Assembly (NCBI GenBank): GCA_934717855.1
Contig: CAKUZI010000001.1
Span: 124,001-188,000 of the forward strand
Source of the DNA: an uncultured Candidatus Melainabacteria bacterium
GTDB taxonomy: Bacteria > Cyanobacteriota > Vampirovibrionia > Gastranaerophilales > Gastranaerophilaceae
Length of the DNA: 64,000 bases
Direction: 5' to 3'
Each line of letters starts with the position of its first letter. Position 1 is the stretch's first letter. A program made the position numbers and the translations under genes. Below the pieces are notes generated by a model. The model worked only from the letters and a program-made list of their open reading frames with translations, was not told the DNA's origin and did no database searches. Positions 17,561 to 26,792 of the stretch are shown one piece after another.

Positions 17561-19330
17561 TTATTTTCCTACCTGATTTCTACCATTATTTTTTGCGTAA
17601 TATAGTTTTTTATCAGCAGATTCAATTATTTTTGGAGCAGTATCTCCATCAGATGGGAATGTAGCAACCCCCAAACTGATTGTTACATTGGTTTCATTGT
17701 TTCCTGTTAGTTTGAATTTCTTTTCAGCAACTTTATTACAAATCTTTTGAGCAGTAGCCAAAGCTTCTTCTTTTGATGTATTTGGAAGAATTATACTCAT
17801 TTCTTCTCCACCATATCTGCAAACAATATCTGTAGCACGAACATTCTTTTTTAGAGTTTGAGCAACCTGTCTAAGTACTGCATCTCCTGATTGGTGTCCA
17901 AATGTATCATTAAATTTTTTGAAGAAATCAATATCAATTATTATTAATGAAAAATTGTTATTATAACGTTTTGAATGTTCAACTTGCATTCTAATTTGTT
18001 CTTGAAAATATCTGTGATTGTATAATTCTGTCAACCCATCAGTTGTTGCAAGCAAATATTGTTGTTCAAAATCGCGTGACTTAATTAAATATTTTACAAT
18101 GTAAGTAAGAGTAAATGCTACAATTGAAAAAATTAACGGATAAATTAATTCTAACCACAAATTTTCAAACCTCATAGCGTAATATGCAATTAAAATATAA
18201 ATAAAATAAATTGATAATGACATCATTGATGCCACAAATGCGGAATTTACCCTTGTTACAACAGATGTAATTAATAAGGCCAAAAGCAAACTTAAAGCAA
18301 TTGTGTATCCTCTATCAACTTTTTTTATAAAGTTATTATCTAATATGTTATTTACATAAGTTGCCTGAACTTCTACTCCAGGATAAATTTTTCCTGTAGG
18401 AACAGTTTTAATATCAAATAAACTTGAAGCAGTTGTTCCAAAATATATAATTTTATTAGAAAAATCATAATCGAGTTCTGTTTTTTCGCCATTGACTGCT
18501 TTTATTAATTGATACATAGGAATATATTTATATGTACCGGCTTGACCATACCAATTTAGAATAGCACTGCCATCTTTATCTAAATAAATTCTTCTATCCC
18601 CAATATGTAAATCAGAATGCTTATCAAGTTCAAAAGTTGATTGATTTTCACCCAAGTAATTTAAGCCAACTTTTAAAGCAAGTTGTGGATAAAATTTTCC
18701 TTGATATTTCATTACTATCGGCATTTTTCTTAAAACACCGTCGTCCGAACGAGAAACATTGATAATTCCTATGTTTGATGTTGTATTGATAATCCCTTGT
18801 AAAATACTTCGACAATTTGAAAAAGTTAATTCTTCAAAATTTATTTTAGAATTGTTGTGAATGTTTATAGCTAATTTGTCAGGAAGTATCGGAGGAACCC
18901 TCAAATCTTCTGATTGATTATCAAAATTCATAGATGCAAATACGTTATTATACTTCTTAAAAGAATTGATTAACGCAACATCAGCATCATTTGAACTCTT
19001 AATTGATTTTACAAACATCAAGTCAAACGCAATAGATTGAGGACTTTGCTGTTCAAGATAATTTATGATTTTTGCATAGGTATCACGAGGAAGAGGCCAT
19101 TCTCCATAATTATCCAAAATATATTCATAAGTTGCATCATCAATTGCAACGATAACAATATCGTCGCTTGGCTTTTTAGCTCCCTCATTAATCAAAATGC
19201 TTTGGCGTAGGTCAAACGTCCTATTTTCTATAGTGTCAATAAATGAACTTAAATTTGCATTCCTTAAAATTATAAATGCAAAAATTGCAAAAAAAACTAA
19301 ACCTATTACGTATGAAATCTTCTTAAACAT
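17561..19330 (-). CDS. CHASE2 sensor diguanylate cyclase
   Basis: Membrane c-di-GMP synthase of 589 residues. One N-terminal membrane helix is followed by an extracytoplasmic CHASE2 domain (DIVIVAIDDATYEYIL, GEWPLPRDTYAKIINYL, IGIINVSRSDDGVLRKMP). Three more membrane helices follow at about 345-420, then a GGDEF domain. The active-site signature is GGEEM, with the GG and catalytic acidic residues retained. RATD lies five residues upstream, matching an RxxD inhibitory site, so product inhibition is likely. No EAL domain. The ATG at 19330 is preferred to TTG 19339. Its output could act on pili or surface glycan, both encoded in this window, but that link is inference. Confidence 0.92.
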   Translation of the reverse strand: MFKKISYVIGLVFFAIFAFIILRNANLSSFIDTIENRTFDLRQSILINEGAKKPSDDIVIVAIDDATYEYILDNYGEWPLPRDTYAKIINYLEQQSPQSIAFDLMFVKSIKSSNDADVALINSFKKYNNVFASMNFDNQSEDLRVPPILPDKLAINIHNNSKINFEELTFSNCRSILQGIINTTSNIGIINVSRSDDGVLRKMPIVMKYQGKFYPQLALKVGLNYLGENQSTFELDKHSDLHIGDRRIYLDKDGSAILNWYGQAGTYKYIPMYQLIKAVNGEKTELDYDFSNKIIYFGTTASSLFDIKTVPTGKIYPGVEVQATYVNNILDNNFIKKVDRGYTIALSLLLALLITSVVTRVNSAFVASMMSLSIYFIYILIAYYAMRFENLWLELIYPLIFSIVAFTLTYIVKYLIKSRDFEQQYLLATTDGLTELYNHRYFQEQIRMQVEHSKRYNNNFSLIIIDIDFFKKFNDTFGHQSGDAVLRQVAQTLKKNVRATDIVCRYGGEEMSIILPNTSKEEALATAQKICNKVAEKKFKLTGNNETNVTISLGVATFPSDGDTAPKIIESADKKLYYAKNNGRNQVGK

Positions 19331-19409
19331 ATTCCTCAATCTTATTTAAACTGGTTATATATTTAAGTATAAACAAAGGAGCTTTATTTGGCAAGAAAAT
19401 AAATTATCT

Positions 19410-19574
19410 TTACTGATGAACAGTTAAAGTTTTTACAATTTCGGAATTGCTAATGTTTTTTAGGATAAATTGTTTTTCAAGTATAAAATTATTAACTTTC
19501 AAAATTTCTGTTGAATATGATAGTTCTTCTGGATTTTGCAAATATCTTAGTAAGCATTGTTCGTGCAGATTCAT
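19410..19574 (-). CDS. Possible 54-residue protein upstream of the diguanylate cyclase
   Basis: An ATG-started reading frame of 54 codons in the otherwise empty stretch between rpmE and the cyclase, on the cyclase strand. It contains HEQCLLRYLQNPEELSYS and KVNNFILEKQFILKNI, a plausible amphipathic helical protein with ordinary codon usage for this genome. The upstream GAGAG is close to the ATG, so the ribosome site is poor. No known family recognised. It could be chance. Confidence 0.35.
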   Translation of the reverse strand: MNLHEQCLLRYLQNPEELSYSTEILKVNNFILEKQFILKNISNSEIVKTLTVHQ

Positions 19575-19691
19575 TCTCTCAATCACCTATTACATTTTTA
19601 ACGGATAACTTTTATATTATGCAATCATTAAGAAATTTTAACATCAGACATATGCATGAGATTTTAGAATACTTGCACTTTTTTATTTCTG

Positions 19692-19720
19692 TTGTATGAT
19701 TGTATTAGTCGAATTATAAT
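19692..19720 (+). promoter_or_regulatory. Promoter of rpmE
   Basis: TTGTAT (19692-19697), 17-bp spacer, TATAAT (19715-19720), about 42 bases before the ATG of rpmE. Confidence 0.75.
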
Positions 19721-19762
19721 AAAATCAAGTTTGGAATCTTGAGAAAAGAAAGAGGTAAACAA

Positions 19763-19966
19763 ATGAAAAAAGGTATTCATCCTGATTATAAGAAAACAGT
19801 TATCAAATGTGTATGCGGTAACGAAATCGAAACAGGTTCAATCAATGATAACATTACAGTTGAAATTTGCAACAACTGTCACCCATTCTACACAGGACAA
19901 CAAAAAATTCTTGACTCTGAAGGTCGTGTAGAAAGATTTAACAAACGTTACGGTAAAAAAGCGTAG
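19763..19966 (+). CDS. rpmE: 50S ribosomal protein L31, zinc-binding type
   Basis: 67-residue ribosomal protein. MKKGIHPDYKKTVIKCVCGNEIETGS and the NCHPFYTGQQK ending are typical of L31. Cys pairs CVC and CNNC indicate the zinc-containing C+ form, which many bacteria swap for a zinc-free copy when zinc is scarce; no second copy is in this window. The ATG at 19763 follows AGAGG and fits the family start. An in-frame TTG at 19739 is too far upstream. Confidence 0.95.
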   Translation: MKKGIHPDYKKTVIKCVCGNEIETGSINDNITVEICNNCHPFYTGQQKILDSEGRVERFNKRYGKKA

Positions 19967-20020
19967 GTTTTTAATCTGCAAGTTTTTATCGCGGATGAAA
20001 TGTTTGAAAAACTTTACATT

Positions 20021-20047
20021 ATGCCACTCTGATTTTAAGAGTGGTAT
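20021..20047 (+). terminator. Intrinsic terminator after rpmE
   Basis: 10-bp stem with one G-T pair (20021-20030 with 20038-20047), 7-nt loop, followed by AATTTTTA. Confidence 0.75.
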
Positions 20048-20091
20048 AATTTTTATAAAGTGTATTATATAGTTTTTTAAGGAAAGGGATT

Positions 20092-20790
20092 ATGGGAAAT
20101 AATAACAAACCGGTAGTAAATTTGATTTCAAGACCGGAAAATATGTTAAAAGTTGTTTATACTGCTTGTAGAACTTGTTATAGTGCTGATTATCCTATTA
20201 ACATTTATGAAAGCACTGATGACAAAGAAAAGATGCTCAATTTGATAGAAAAAGTAATTTCATCCGGACACTACTCAACTATCGAACATATTCAAGTGAG
20301 TTTTGCAATTTCAAATGTTTCAAGAGCTTGTACACACCAATTGGTTAGACACAGACATATGTCTTTTTCTCAAAAATCTCAAAGATATGTTAAAGAAAAA
20401 GGGCAGTTTGATTATATTATTCCTCCAACAATTGAAAAAAATACAGAACTAAAAGATAAATATATTCAATTTATGGGAAAAGTTTCTGAACAATATCAAG
20501 AATTTGTAGAAGCAGGAATTCCTGCAGAAGATGCAAGATTTGTTCTTCCAAATGCTGCCGCAAGTTCTCTTGTTGCAAGTTTAAACTTGAGAGAAATGAT
20601 TCATTTAGCAAACCTTAGACTTTGTACTCGCGCACAATATGAAATTAGAACTATGGTAAAAATGATGTGCGATGAATTAGTAAAAGTTGAACCTTGGTTG
20701 AAACCATATCTTGTTCCAAAATGCGAAAGATTAGGTTTCTGTGACGAAGCAAAAGGTTGTGGACGTAAGCCCAAAATGGAGGGAATGTAG
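20092..20790 (+). CDS. thyX: Flavin-dependent thymidylate synthase
   Basis: Makes dTMP from dUMP using methylene-tetrahydrofolate and FAD-bound hydride. The ThyX signature RHRHMSFSQKSQRY (about residues 83-96) fits RHRx7S, with flanking ACTHQLVRHR. SGHYSTIEHIQVSFAISNVSR and the late LRLCTRAQYEIR (dUMP-binding Arg) are also diagnostic. 232 residues is normal. AAGGAAAGG precedes the ATG. Presence of ThyX implies ThyA may be absent from the genome, which this window cannot show. Confidence 0.96.
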   Translation: MGNNNKPVVNLISRPENMLKVVYTACRTCYSADYPINIYESTDDKEKMLNLIEKVISSGHYSTIEHIQVSFAISNVSRACTHQLVRHRHMSFSQKSQRYVKEKGQFDYIIPPTIEKNTELKDKYIQFMGKVSEQYQEFVEAGIPAEDARFVLPNAAASSLVASLNLREMIHLANLRLCTRAQYEIRTMVKMMCDELVKVEPWLKPYLVPKCERLGFCDEAKGCGRKPKMEGM

Positions 20791-20858
20791 AATAGTTACA
20801 ACGTGACAGCTGTGAAGAAGCGAAAACTATTTATGTAAATCATTTATGTAACGCACAA

Positions 20859-20879
20859 TTCACTACTCACTATTCACTA
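20859..20879 (+). repeat. Three tandem 7-bp repeats, YTCACTA
   Basis: TTCACTA, CTCACTA, TTCACTA in direct succession just before the antiporter gene. There is no obvious ribosome site, so the tract may be part of the leader or a dispersed intergenic repeat. Confidence 0.6.
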
Positions 20880-20884
20880 ACATC

Positions 20885-22183
20885 ATGTTTATACTCAACC
20901 CAATAATAATTTCAGTAATACTTCTTTGTGTGCTTTGCTTATGCAGAGTGAATGTTCTTTTGGCATTGATTGTTAGCGCGATTGTAGCAGGAAAAATTGC
21001 GGGCATGCATGCTGGACAAATTATGGATGTTTTTATTAATGGAATGGGGCAAAATAGCGAAACAGCTCTAAGTTACATTTTACTAGGAACTTTTGCTGCA
21101 GCAATGGCACACACTGGCCTAGCTGATGTTTTGGCTAAAAGAATAACTCTTTTAATTAAAAACAATAAATTTATTTTACTTTTAATTTTAACCTTACTGG
21201 CATGTGCATCGCAAAACTTAATTCCTGTACATATTGCTTTTATTCCAGTTATAATTCCGCCTTTAATTCATTTAATGAATAAATTAAAACTTGATAGAAG
21301 AGCAGTTGCTTGCGCTCTTGCATTTGGCTTGGTTACTCCGTATATCGTATTTCCTGCCGGTTTTGGTTTAATATTTCAAAGACTTCTTGCTGATAATATG
21401 GCAATAAACGGAATGCCTGTTACAGTTAATGATGTTTGGAAATCTGTTTGGATTTTAGGTTTAGGGTTGTTTTGCGGATTGTTATGGGCTGTATTTGTTT
21501 CTTATAGAAAACCAAGAGAGTATCAAGAAGTTAATTTCAGGGAAAATCGTAGAAGATCTTTGAGGTTTACGGGAAGCCATTATATTACCCTTTTAGCTGC
21601 AATTGCAACTCTTGGTGTTCAACTATGGACAAAATCATTACCACTTGGGGCTTTAATTGGTTTAACCATAATTTTTGGAACAAGAGCAATTAATCCTGAA
21701 AAAATGGATATCCTTATAAATGAAGGTATTGGACTGATGGGGTATGTTGCCTTTGTAATGCTTGTTGCAGCCGGCTTTGCAGGTGTTCTAAAGTCTACCG
21801 GGTCAATTGATACTCTTGTAACAGGATTAATCCCTTTTATGATGGGGTCTAAATTATTAGCGACTTTTTTAATGCTAGTTGTAGGGCTTTTCATTACAAT
21901 TGGGATTGGAACATCTTTTGGTACGATTCCGATTTTAGCAGTCCTTTTTGTGCCAATATTCATACATTTAGGATTTAATCCAATGGAAGCAATTGCGGTA
22001 TTTGCAGCAGCTGCGGCTTTGGGAGATGCAGGTTCTCCTGCTTCCGGAACAACGCTTGGCCCTACACAAGGCTTGAATGCGGATGGACAACATGAACATA
22101 TTAAAGATACTTGTATCCCAACATTTTTACACTACAATATTCCTTTAATTTTATTCGCATTGTTGGCAGTGCTTATATTTTAA
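20885..22183 (+). CDS. NhaC-superfamily Na+/H+ antiporter-like transporter
   Basis: A 432-residue inner-membrane protein with about 11-12 helices. LGTFAAAMAHTGLADVLAKRI, ASQNLIPVHIAFIPVIIPPL and GTSFGTIPILAVLFVPIFIHLG, followed by AAAALGDAGSPASGTTLGPTQGLNADGQHEHI, match the Na+/H+ antiporter (NhaC-like) family. Some of its members have been proposed to carry amino acids, so the substrate is unsettled. The start ATG lacks a convincing ribosome site. It ends just before tRNA-Arg. Confidence 0.85.
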   Translation: MFILNPIIISVILLCVLCLCRVNVLLALIVSAIVAGKIAGMHAGQIMDVFINGMGQNSETALSYILLGTFAAAMAHTGLADVLAKRITLLIKNNKFILLLILTLLACASQNLIPVHIAFIPVIIPPLIHLMNKLKLDRRAVACALAFGLVTPYIVFPAGFGLIFQRLLADNMAINGMPVTVNDVWKSVWILGLGLFCGLLWAVFVSYRKPREYQEVNFRENRRRSLRFTGSHYITLLAAIATLGVQLWTKSLPLGALIGLTIIFGTRAINPEKMDILINEGIGLMGYVAFVMLVAAGFAGVLKSTGSIDTLVTGLIPFMMGSKLLATFLMLVVGLFITIGIGTSFGTIPILAVLFVPIFIHLGFNPMEAIAVFAAAAALGDAGSPASGTTLGPTQGLNADGQHEHIKDTCIPTFLHYNIPLILFALLAVLIF

Positions 22184-22240
22184 AATTAAATAGAATATGG
22201 ATTAACTTTAAATTTTTTTATGTTAAAATCAACTTGTAAT

Positions 22241-22314
22241 GGCTTCGTAGCTCAGCAGGATAGAGCAGTGGTTTCCTAAACCAAAGATCGCGCGTTCGAA
22301 TCGCGCCGGGGCCA
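22241..22314 (+). tRNA. tRNA-Arg, anticodon CCT
   Basis: 74-nt cloverleaf: acceptor GGCTTCG/CGGGGCC with two G-T pairs, D arm GCTC/GAGC, anticodon loop TTCCTAA, 5-nt variable loop, T arm GCGCG-TTCGAAT-CGCGC, discriminator A. CCA is not encoded. Pair 27-43 is a G-A mismatch. Reads AGG codons. Confidence 0.95.
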
Positions 22315-22332
22315 TTTTTTATAGGAGATCAT

Positions 22333-22977
22333 ATGAAAAAATTACTTTTGTTTACGGCTTTTGTATTAAGTATTAATACAGCTAATGCTTACAATTACAA
22401 TCCTGTTATTTTAAATAACGGAGTAAAAGACAATCAAATAATTAAATATTGTCCACAATCTGGAGTTTGGGGAGAAAGTTGCTCAGATGTAATGCAATTT
22501 GAACACCATTACACAATTGGCAGTGGCGGTTATTCGGAATATAAATTAAATGAAAAAACTTATGAAACAGATACGTGTTATGAATTTTTGTATGGGAATA
22601 AGTTGATTGGTTATAACCCTTATAAATTAAAGTTTTATGAATTGCAGTTTAAAAATAATTCTTTTGAAAAAACAGAATTAACAGATGCTCAAATTCAAGA
22701 ATTGTTTCCAAATGTTAAAATCGTAAAAATTTCACAATTCAAAAACAATGAAATCACTTTATATAAGCCATTTTTAAGAAAAACAAGTTTTCTTTTTGTA
22801 AATGATACTGATAGAGAGTTTTATAAATATCAGTTTGAAAATTATAAAAATCAAAAAGAATTTATCCATGGAATTTTTGAACCACGTTACGCCGGCACAT
22901 ATATGTATTCACATTTTGGAACTAGAGATAAACAAATTCCACCTTTAAAGGTTGTGGTTAAAAACAGATTGTTTTAA
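22333..22977 (+). CDS. Secreted protein of unknown function
   Basis: A 214-residue protein I cannot assign. MKKLLLFTAFVLSINTANA is a standard Sec signal peptide with cleavage after ANA. The mature part has Cys residues in YCPQSGVWGESCSD and ETDTCYE, a Tyr-rich centre and no membrane anchor, so it is probably periplasmic or secreted. TAGGAG precedes the ATG. It lies 18 bases after tRNA-Arg and ends at its own terminator. Confidence 0.8.
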   Translation: MKKLLLFTAFVLSINTANAYNYNPVILNNGVKDNQIIKYCPQSGVWGESCSDVMQFEHHYTIGSGGYSEYKLNEKTYETDTCYEFLYGNKLIGYNPYKLKFYELQFKNNSFEKTELTDAQIQELFPNVKIVKISQFKNNEITLYKPFLRKTSFLFVNDTDREFYKYQFENYKNQKEFIHGIFEPRYAGTYMYSHFGTRDKQIPPLKVVVKNRLF

Positions 22978-23008
22978 TTTGATAAATTGTTATAGAATAG
23001 TTTAATTA

Positions 23009-23045
23009 AAAAGAATTAGCTGAAAAATATTCAGCTAATTCTTTT
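23009..23045. terminator. Bidirectional intrinsic terminator
   Basis: 16-bp stem (23009-23024 with 23030-23045), 5-nt loop, A and T ends. Lies between the secreted-protein gene and convergent trpS. Confidence 0.85.
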
Positions 23046-23075
23046 AGTTATAAAATAGAAAACGATTTATAAATA

Positions 23076-24119
23076 TTAATCAAAATAATTGATTTTCATT
23101 GCGTTTCGAACATTCGCAAGGGTTTCTCCAGCCACTTCTTTGGCTTTTAGGCTACCTTGTTTAAGAATTTCATAAACTTCATCTGTTTTTTGTTCCCACA
23201 TTTTTCTGCGTTCTCTAATAGGAGCAAGCTCTGCTTGAATAACATTGTTCAAGAATTTTTTTACTTTAACATCGCCTAAACCACCTCTTTGGTAGTGAGC
23301 TTTCAATTCGTCCAGATTTTTGTATTCCGGCCAAAATTCTTCAAAGTGTTCTGGTTTGCAGAATGCGTCAAGGTAGATGAATACTGGATTGTTTTCGGTT
23401 TCACCCGGATCCTCAACTCTTAAATGGTTAGGATCTGTGTACATTGACATGATTTTCTTTTTAATATCTTCTGGTTCGTCAGAAAGATAAATGCAATTTC
23501 CTAAAGATTTGCTCATTTTAGCTTTTCCGTCAAGCCCTGGGAGGCGCAAACAAGCATTGTTGCGTGGTAATAAGATATCTGGTTCAACAAGAGTTTCGCC
23601 ATATACCGAATTAAATTTTTGAACAATATCTCTACATTGTTCAAGCATTGGTTTTTGATCTTCTCCTGCAGGTACAGTTGTAGCTCCAAATGCAGTAATA
23701 TCTGCAGCTTGGCTAATTGGATAAACAAAAAATCCGACAGGGATATTCATTTCGAAGTTTCTCATTTTGATTTCAGATTTAACTGTAGGATTTCTTTGAA
23801 CTCTTGAAACTGTTACTAAATTCATGTAGTAAAAAGTGAGCTCAGTAAGTTCCGGAATCATTGATTGGATTAAAATAGTTGATTTCTCAGGATCAATTCC
23901 GCAAGCGAGGTAATCAAGAGCTACTTCAATAATATTATCTCTTACTTTTTGTGGGTTTTCTGCGTTATCGGTAAGAGCTTGAGCGTCTGCAATCATAATG
24001 AAAATTTTGTCAAAATCCCCATTATTTTGTAAAAATACTCTTTCTCTTAAAGAGCCTACATAATGTCCGATATGTAATTTACCAGTCGGTCTATCACCTG
24101 TTAAAATTATTTTTCCCAT
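23076..24119 (-). CDS. trpS: Tryptophan--tRNA ligase
   Basis: Class I aminoacyl-tRNA synthetase of 347 residues that charges tRNA-Trp. The ATP site is HIGH in GDRPTGKLHIGHYVGSL and KMSKS in LDGKAKMSKSLGN. MIADAQALTDN, VPAGEDQKP and the C-terminal family tail are all in place. It follows galE by nine bases on the same strand, so the two may be one transcript, and ends near a shared terminator. Confidence 0.96.
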   Translation of the reverse strand: MGKIILTGDRPTGKLHIGHYVGSLRERVFLQNNGDFDKIFIMIADAQALTDNAENPQKVRDNIIEVALDYLACGIDPEKSTILIQSMIPELTELTFYYMNLVTVSRVQRNPTVKSEIKMRNFEMNIPVGFFVYPISQAADITAFGATTVPAGEDQKPMLEQCRDIVQKFNSVYGETLVEPDILLPRNNACLRLPGLDGKAKMSKSLGNCIYLSDEPEDIKKKIMSMYTDPNHLRVEDPGETENNPVFIYLDAFCKPEHFEEFWPEYKNLDELKAHYQRGGLGDVKVKKFLNNVIQAELAPIRERRKMWEQKTDEVYEILKQGSLKAKEVAGETLANVRNAMKINYFD

Positions 24120-24128
24120 GTTTTTTGT

Positions 24129-25121
24129 CTAGCCTTTCTTAGAAATTATTCTTTCCCAATTATAAGCTGTATTAATGCTGTGGTCAAGAGAGTTTTTAGG
24201 AAGCCATTTTAAACATTCTTTAGCTTTGCTATTGTCTGCAACTAAACTTGCAGGATCTCCTTCTCGTCTAGGTTTTTGGATTACTTGGATTTTTTTGTTC
24301 GTAACTTTTTCACAAGTTGCAAAAACTTCTTTTACTGTGTTACCGTCATTAGTACCAAGATTAAAAAAGTTTGTTTCGCCTCCATTATTCAAATATTCTA
24401 AAGCCAAAAGGTGCGCTTGAGCTAAATCTTCAACATTAATATAATCCCTTACGCAAGTTCCGTCTTTGGTATTATAATTGTTCCCGTACATTTCAAAAGG
24501 CTTCTCAGAATTGAAAGTAGATTTTAAAATGTTTGGAATAAGGTGAGTTTCTGGATTGTGCCATTCGCCTATTCTTGCTTGACTATCTGCTCCAGCGACA
24601 TTGAAATATCTTAAACGAACAGATTTTAGTCCATATGCTTTGTCATAGTCATCCATAATTTTTTCGATCATTAATTTTGTTTGACCATATGGATTAATAG
24701 GTTCTTGTGGATGTTTTTCATCAATTGGAATATATTTTGGTTCTCCATAAGTGGCAGCGGTTGATGAAAAAACAATCTTTTTAACGTTATTTTCTAACAT
24801 TGCAGATAATAAATTTATTGTTCCAACTACATTATTAATATAATATTTTTTAGGGTTTTTAACAGATTCTCCAACTTGAGAGAAAGCTGCAAAATGAATT
24901 ACTGCATCAATTTTATATTCTTCAAAAACAGCATTAATTTCTGTTTGGTTTAACAAATCACCTTTAACAAATTTAAGATTCCCATATTGGGATAATGTTT
25001 CAATTGTCTCAATATGTCCGGTTGACAAATTATCGAAAATTAAAACATCATTTCCTTTTTCTAATAATGCCATTACACAATGGCTTCCGATATATCCAGC
25101 TCCGCCTGTTACTAAAATCAT
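24129..25121 (-). CDS. galE: UDP-glucose 4-epimerase
   Basis: Extended short-chain dehydrogenase that interconverts UDP-glucose and UDP-galactose (and possibly the N-acetyl forms), supplying the adjacent glycan genes. The Rossmann motif GGAGYIGS is at residues 6-13; the SDR catalytic set is FSSTAATYG plus YGQTKLMIEK (Tyr and Lys). RYFNVAGAD and CVRDYINVEDLAQAH are GalE-specific. ATG 25121 gives a normal 330-residue protein; the upstream ATG 25163 would add 14 atypical residues. It sits under a promoter module shared with the GT8 pair. Confidence 0.95.
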   Translation of the reverse strand: MILVTGGAGYIGSHCVMALLEKGNDVLIFDNLSTGHIETIETLSQYGNLKFVKGDLLNQTEINAVFEEYKIDAVIHFAAFSQVGESVKNPKKYYINNVVGTINLLSAMLENNVKKIVFSSTAATYGEPKYIPIDEKHPQEPINPYGQTKLMIEKIMDDYDKAYGLKSVRLRYFNVAGADSQARIGEWHNPETHLIPNILKSTFNSEKPFEMYGNNYNTKDGTCVRDYINVEDLAQAHLLALEYLNNGGETNFFNLGTNDGNTVKEVFATCEKVTNKKIQVIQKPRREGDPASLVADNSKAKECLKWLPKNSLDHSINTAYNWERIISKKG

Positions 25122-25195
25122 TATTTTGTAATCTCTTAATATTTTAGTATATGAAACAATCACATACTGAACTTCCTTTGTAATATTCTATCACG

Positions 25196-25233
25196 AATAC
25201 AATAGTGACAATATTATTATTAATAAATGTTAT
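25196..25233 (-). promoter_or_regulatory. Promoter-associated element, copy A, upstream of galE
   Basis: 38-bp block matching 33 of 38 positions of the block at 29596-29633, with 20 identical bases at 25214-25233. On the minus strand it feeds into TTGTCA (25206-25211), a 15-bp spacer and TAGAAT (25185-25190), about 65 bases before the galE ATG. Confidence 0.65.
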
Positions 25234-25246
25234 GTATAACAATTTT

Positions 25247-26713
25247 TTAATTCATTAAATTGGTAAATTTCGGATTTACCAGTTCTTGCTGTGTAAAAAT
25301 AAGTCCATCTTTTTTAGCTTTTTCTAAAAATTCATCAGTCTCATAAAACTTAAATTTTAACGCTTTTTTCTTATATACATGTTTAAAGTTTAAATAAAAA
25401 TCTAACATACACCAATTTGTATCATCTTTACTAAATCCGGTATAAACACCCCAATTTATGTATTGTAATGGTACTGGCGCAAATTCAGCTTTTTTATTAA
25501 TATAAAAATTTTCTGCTTTAACAATCATATACATTTCGCGTCTTAAATGCTTTGAATATTTGTACATATCTACGAATTTTGGCAATGTATAAATTGCGAC
25601 TAAAAATGATATTGTTAATAGAACTTTAGTTGCTTGTTTTTTTATTGGTCCAACAAGAATTGCAATTCCCATTAATACAAAATAGTAATGCATTAAATAT
25701 ACTCTTTCAAAAGAAACCCAATAATCTCCAAATTTACAAGTTTTCCCTAATCCTCCAAGAAAAAACTGGAACAACATACTCGCAATAATTAAACTTGTCG
25801 AAAGCCAAACTTGTCTGGTATTTTTGTTATATTTTTTTAGTACGACTATCAATAAAGTAACATAAAGTAAATTTAAAATAATCGCTGTCGGGTTAAGGAA
25901 CATTGATTTGCACCAATAATACAAAAATTCTAGTAAATTAAACTTTCCACCAAGCCTTGCTTCTGTAATTATATGCAAACAAGGATTCATAAATATCGCA
26001 AAAGAGGCAGTTATTAGTAGCAATAATGGAATTCTGACGTAAGAATATTTTTCTGATACTAATAATTCTTTGTAGTTTAAAGTATATTTTTGTTTGTAAT
26101 ATAGAAAAATCCCGAGCAATACTAGCGCACCAACAAATAAATTAACGTAAGAAGAAACTCCAAATGCCAAGAATATCATTGAATCTTTTAGGCTATCACG
26201 TGCTTGAGGTAATTTGTTATTAAAAAAGTAATAAGCAACTCTATTAAAAAACAACAAAAATATTATAAATACAAAAATGTATTCAAAATGCTGATTCCAG
26301 CGAACCAAATAATCTGAATGAACAAGCGTTAATCCAATTACTCCAATAAAAAATGACAAATATATTGATGGTTTTAAGAGTCTCTGTTTCCCGGATATTG
26401 CAACTAATTTGGCATATAGATACGATAATATCGCAAAATCCATCCCTATAACTATTCTTGGAATAACATTATCATTAGGATTAATTTTTATTAAAACAGA
26501 CGTGCCATGGCACACTGATTTCATTAAAATTACACTTAAAAATTTTGCATGATCTGCATGATATAATAACTGTCGTATACTTTTTGAGTAAAAAAATGAT
26601 TGAAAATAGTCATCAAGTTCATATACATCAAACCATAAAAAAGAAACGATAATCGCAATAATCGCTAAAAATATAAAAACATTTAAAAGTGTAATTTTCT
26701 TACTAAGTTTCAT
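25247..26713 (-). CDS. Multispan membrane protein, possible GT-C-type or DUF6056-like
   Basis: An integral membrane protein of about 488 residues with roughly 11-12 hydrophobic helices. YELDDYFQSFFYSKS follows the first helix, where GT-C glycosyltransferases and the DUF6056 family carry an acidic DD motif in the first extracytoplasmic loop; DYLVRWNQHFEYIF lies mid-protein. This suggests a lipid-linked-sugar enzyme or polysaccharide membrane factor, fitting the neighbouring glycan genes, but I cannot name the reaction. ATG 26713 (MKLSKKITLLNVF) is chosen because the longer start at 26761 would lie under the divergent prepilin promoter at 26726-26753. Confidence 0.6.
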   Translation of the reverse strand: MKLSKKITLLNVFIFLAIIAIIVSFLWFDVYELDDYFQSFFYSKSIRQLLYHADHAKFLSVILMKSVCHGTSVLIKINPNDNVIPRIVIGMDFAILSYLYAKLVAISGKQRLLKPSIYLSFFIGVIGLTLVHSDYLVRWNQHFEYIFVFIIFLLFFNRVAYYFFNNKLPQARDSLKDSMIFLAFGVSSYVNLFVGALVLLGIFLYYKQKYTLNYKELLVSEKYSYVRIPLLLLITASFAIFMNPCLHIITEARLGGKFNLLEFLYYWCKSMFLNPTAIILNLLYVTLLIVVLKKYNKNTRQVWLSTSLIIASMLFQFFLGGLGKTCKFGDYWVSFERVYLMHYYFVLMGIAILVGPIKKQATKVLLTISFLVAIYTLPKFVDMYKYSKHLRREMYMIVKAENFYINKKAEFAPVPLQYINWGVYTGFSKDDTNWCMLDFYLNFKHVYKKKALKFKFYETDEFLEKAKKDGLIFTQQELVNPKFTNLMN

Positions 26714-26725
26714 AAAATATTTGTG

Positions 26726-26753
26726 TTGAAAAAATTTCTTTGTTGGGTATAAT
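26726..26753 (+). promoter_or_regulatory. Promoter of the prepilin at 26793
   Basis: TTGAAA (26726-26731), 16-bp spacer, TATAAT (26748-26753), 39 bases before the prepilin ATG. Confidence 0.75.
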
Positions 26754-26792
26754 ACTAACATGATATTTCTGCATAATCAAGGAGATGGGAAC

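Noticed and set aside
19511..19699. 62-codon plus-strand frame between the cyclase and rpmE
   Set aside because: No ribosome site, overlaps the rpmE promoter, and its translation looks random.
20859..20879. Short tandem repeat as a CRISPR or phase-variable tract
   Set aside because: Only three imperfect 7-bp units outside coding sequence; too short for CRISPR, and no evidence of length variation.
26714..26761. Longer N-terminus for the membrane protein ending at 25247
   Set aside because: It would overlap the strong divergent promoter at 26726-26753, and the shorter start gives a normal membrane-protein N-terminus.
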